Source of the DNA: Arthrobacter sp.
Lineage (GTDB): Bacteria; Actinomycetota; Actinomycetes; Actinomycetales; Micrococcaceae
Reading direction: 5' to 3'
DNA length: 5,158 nt
NCBI GenBank assembly: GCA_025464545.1
Contig: JAODMA010000070.1
Location: 1-5,158 of the forward strand
Part shown: positions 5,125 to 5,158 of the stretch, in pieces
Layout: each line of letters opens with the position of its first letter
Position numbering within the stretch: position 1 is the stretch's first letter
Position numbers and translations under genes: made by a program
The notes under the pieces: generated by a model
Seen by the model: only the letters and a program-made list of their open reading frames with translations
The model's database searches: none
What the model was told of the DNA's origin: nothing

Positions 5125-5158
5125 GCTTACCTGCCCAAGGAAAACCAAATAACTATAG

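Larger units (their letters stand above)
4744..5158. other. Intergenic stretch to the window edge without a convincing gene
   Basis: Open frames here are short and use codons unlike the genes (many Cys, Trp and Arg, no third-position G/C preference). The longest, on the plus strand from 4852, is an 86-residue Arg/Trp/Cys-rich translation with no recognisable motif and no ribosome binding site. The left part (about 4790-4870) is richer in A/T than the rest. The right part (from about 4913) holds successive inverted repeats and is more like an untranslated leader than coding DNA. AAGGA (5137-5141) could be a Shine-Dalgarno, but no start codon follows at a usable distance inside the window. Confidence 0.6.

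Overview
The window is chromosomal, GC-rich DNA with strong G/C preference at third codon positions. The protein set (trimeric-type purine nucleoside phosphorylase, a mycobacterial-LpdA-like flavoprotein, lineage-specific orphan proteins) points to a high-GC actinobacterium, most like the Arthrobacter/Micrococcaceae group. That placement is inferred from sequence character, not from a database search.

Layout. (1) Bases 2-46 look like the last 14 codons of a rightward gene that converges on the next one. (2) 60-878, minus strand: purine nucleoside phosphorylase (punA), a nucleoside salvage enzyme. (3) 879-982: a 104-bp divergent control region with promoter-like elements for both flanking genes; both GTG starts lie just past a -10-like hexamer and lack a Shine-Dalgarno, so both may be leaderless. 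(4) 983-2398, plus strand: an LpdA-type NAD(P)H:quinone oxidoreductase. It has the lipoamide dehydrogenase fold but has lost both redox cysteines and the C-terminal His/Glu pair. (5) 2420-3145: an uncharacterised 241-residue protein, 21 bp downstream with its own strong Shine-Dalgarno, evidently in the same operon. (6) 3146-3208: a convergent gap with short GC-rich hairpins. (7) 3209-3904, minus strand: an acidic orphan protein, also with a leaderless-type start. (8) 3905-4074: a divergent intergenic region with a dyad and a weak promoter candidate. (9) 4075-4623, plus strand: a RibD_C/dihydrofolate-reductase-like protein. (10) 4624-5158: no convincing full gene. It begins with a 37-codon signal-peptide-like mini-ORF and ends in a run of hairpins whose last element resembles the antiterminator/antisequestrator of a T-box riboswitch. 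The gene such a leader would control lies beyond the right edge.

How the genes relate. punA diverging from an lpdA-like gene recalls the Mycobacterium tuberculosis lpdA (Rv3303c)/deoD (Rv3307) neighbourhood, so this is probably ordinary conserved chromosome, not an island. No transposase, integrase, CRISPR array, tRNA, toxin-antitoxin pair or defence system is visible. The points most worth following are the T-box-like leader, the conserved-looking orphan behind lpdA, and the cluster of leaderless-type starts. All three are inferences from sequence.
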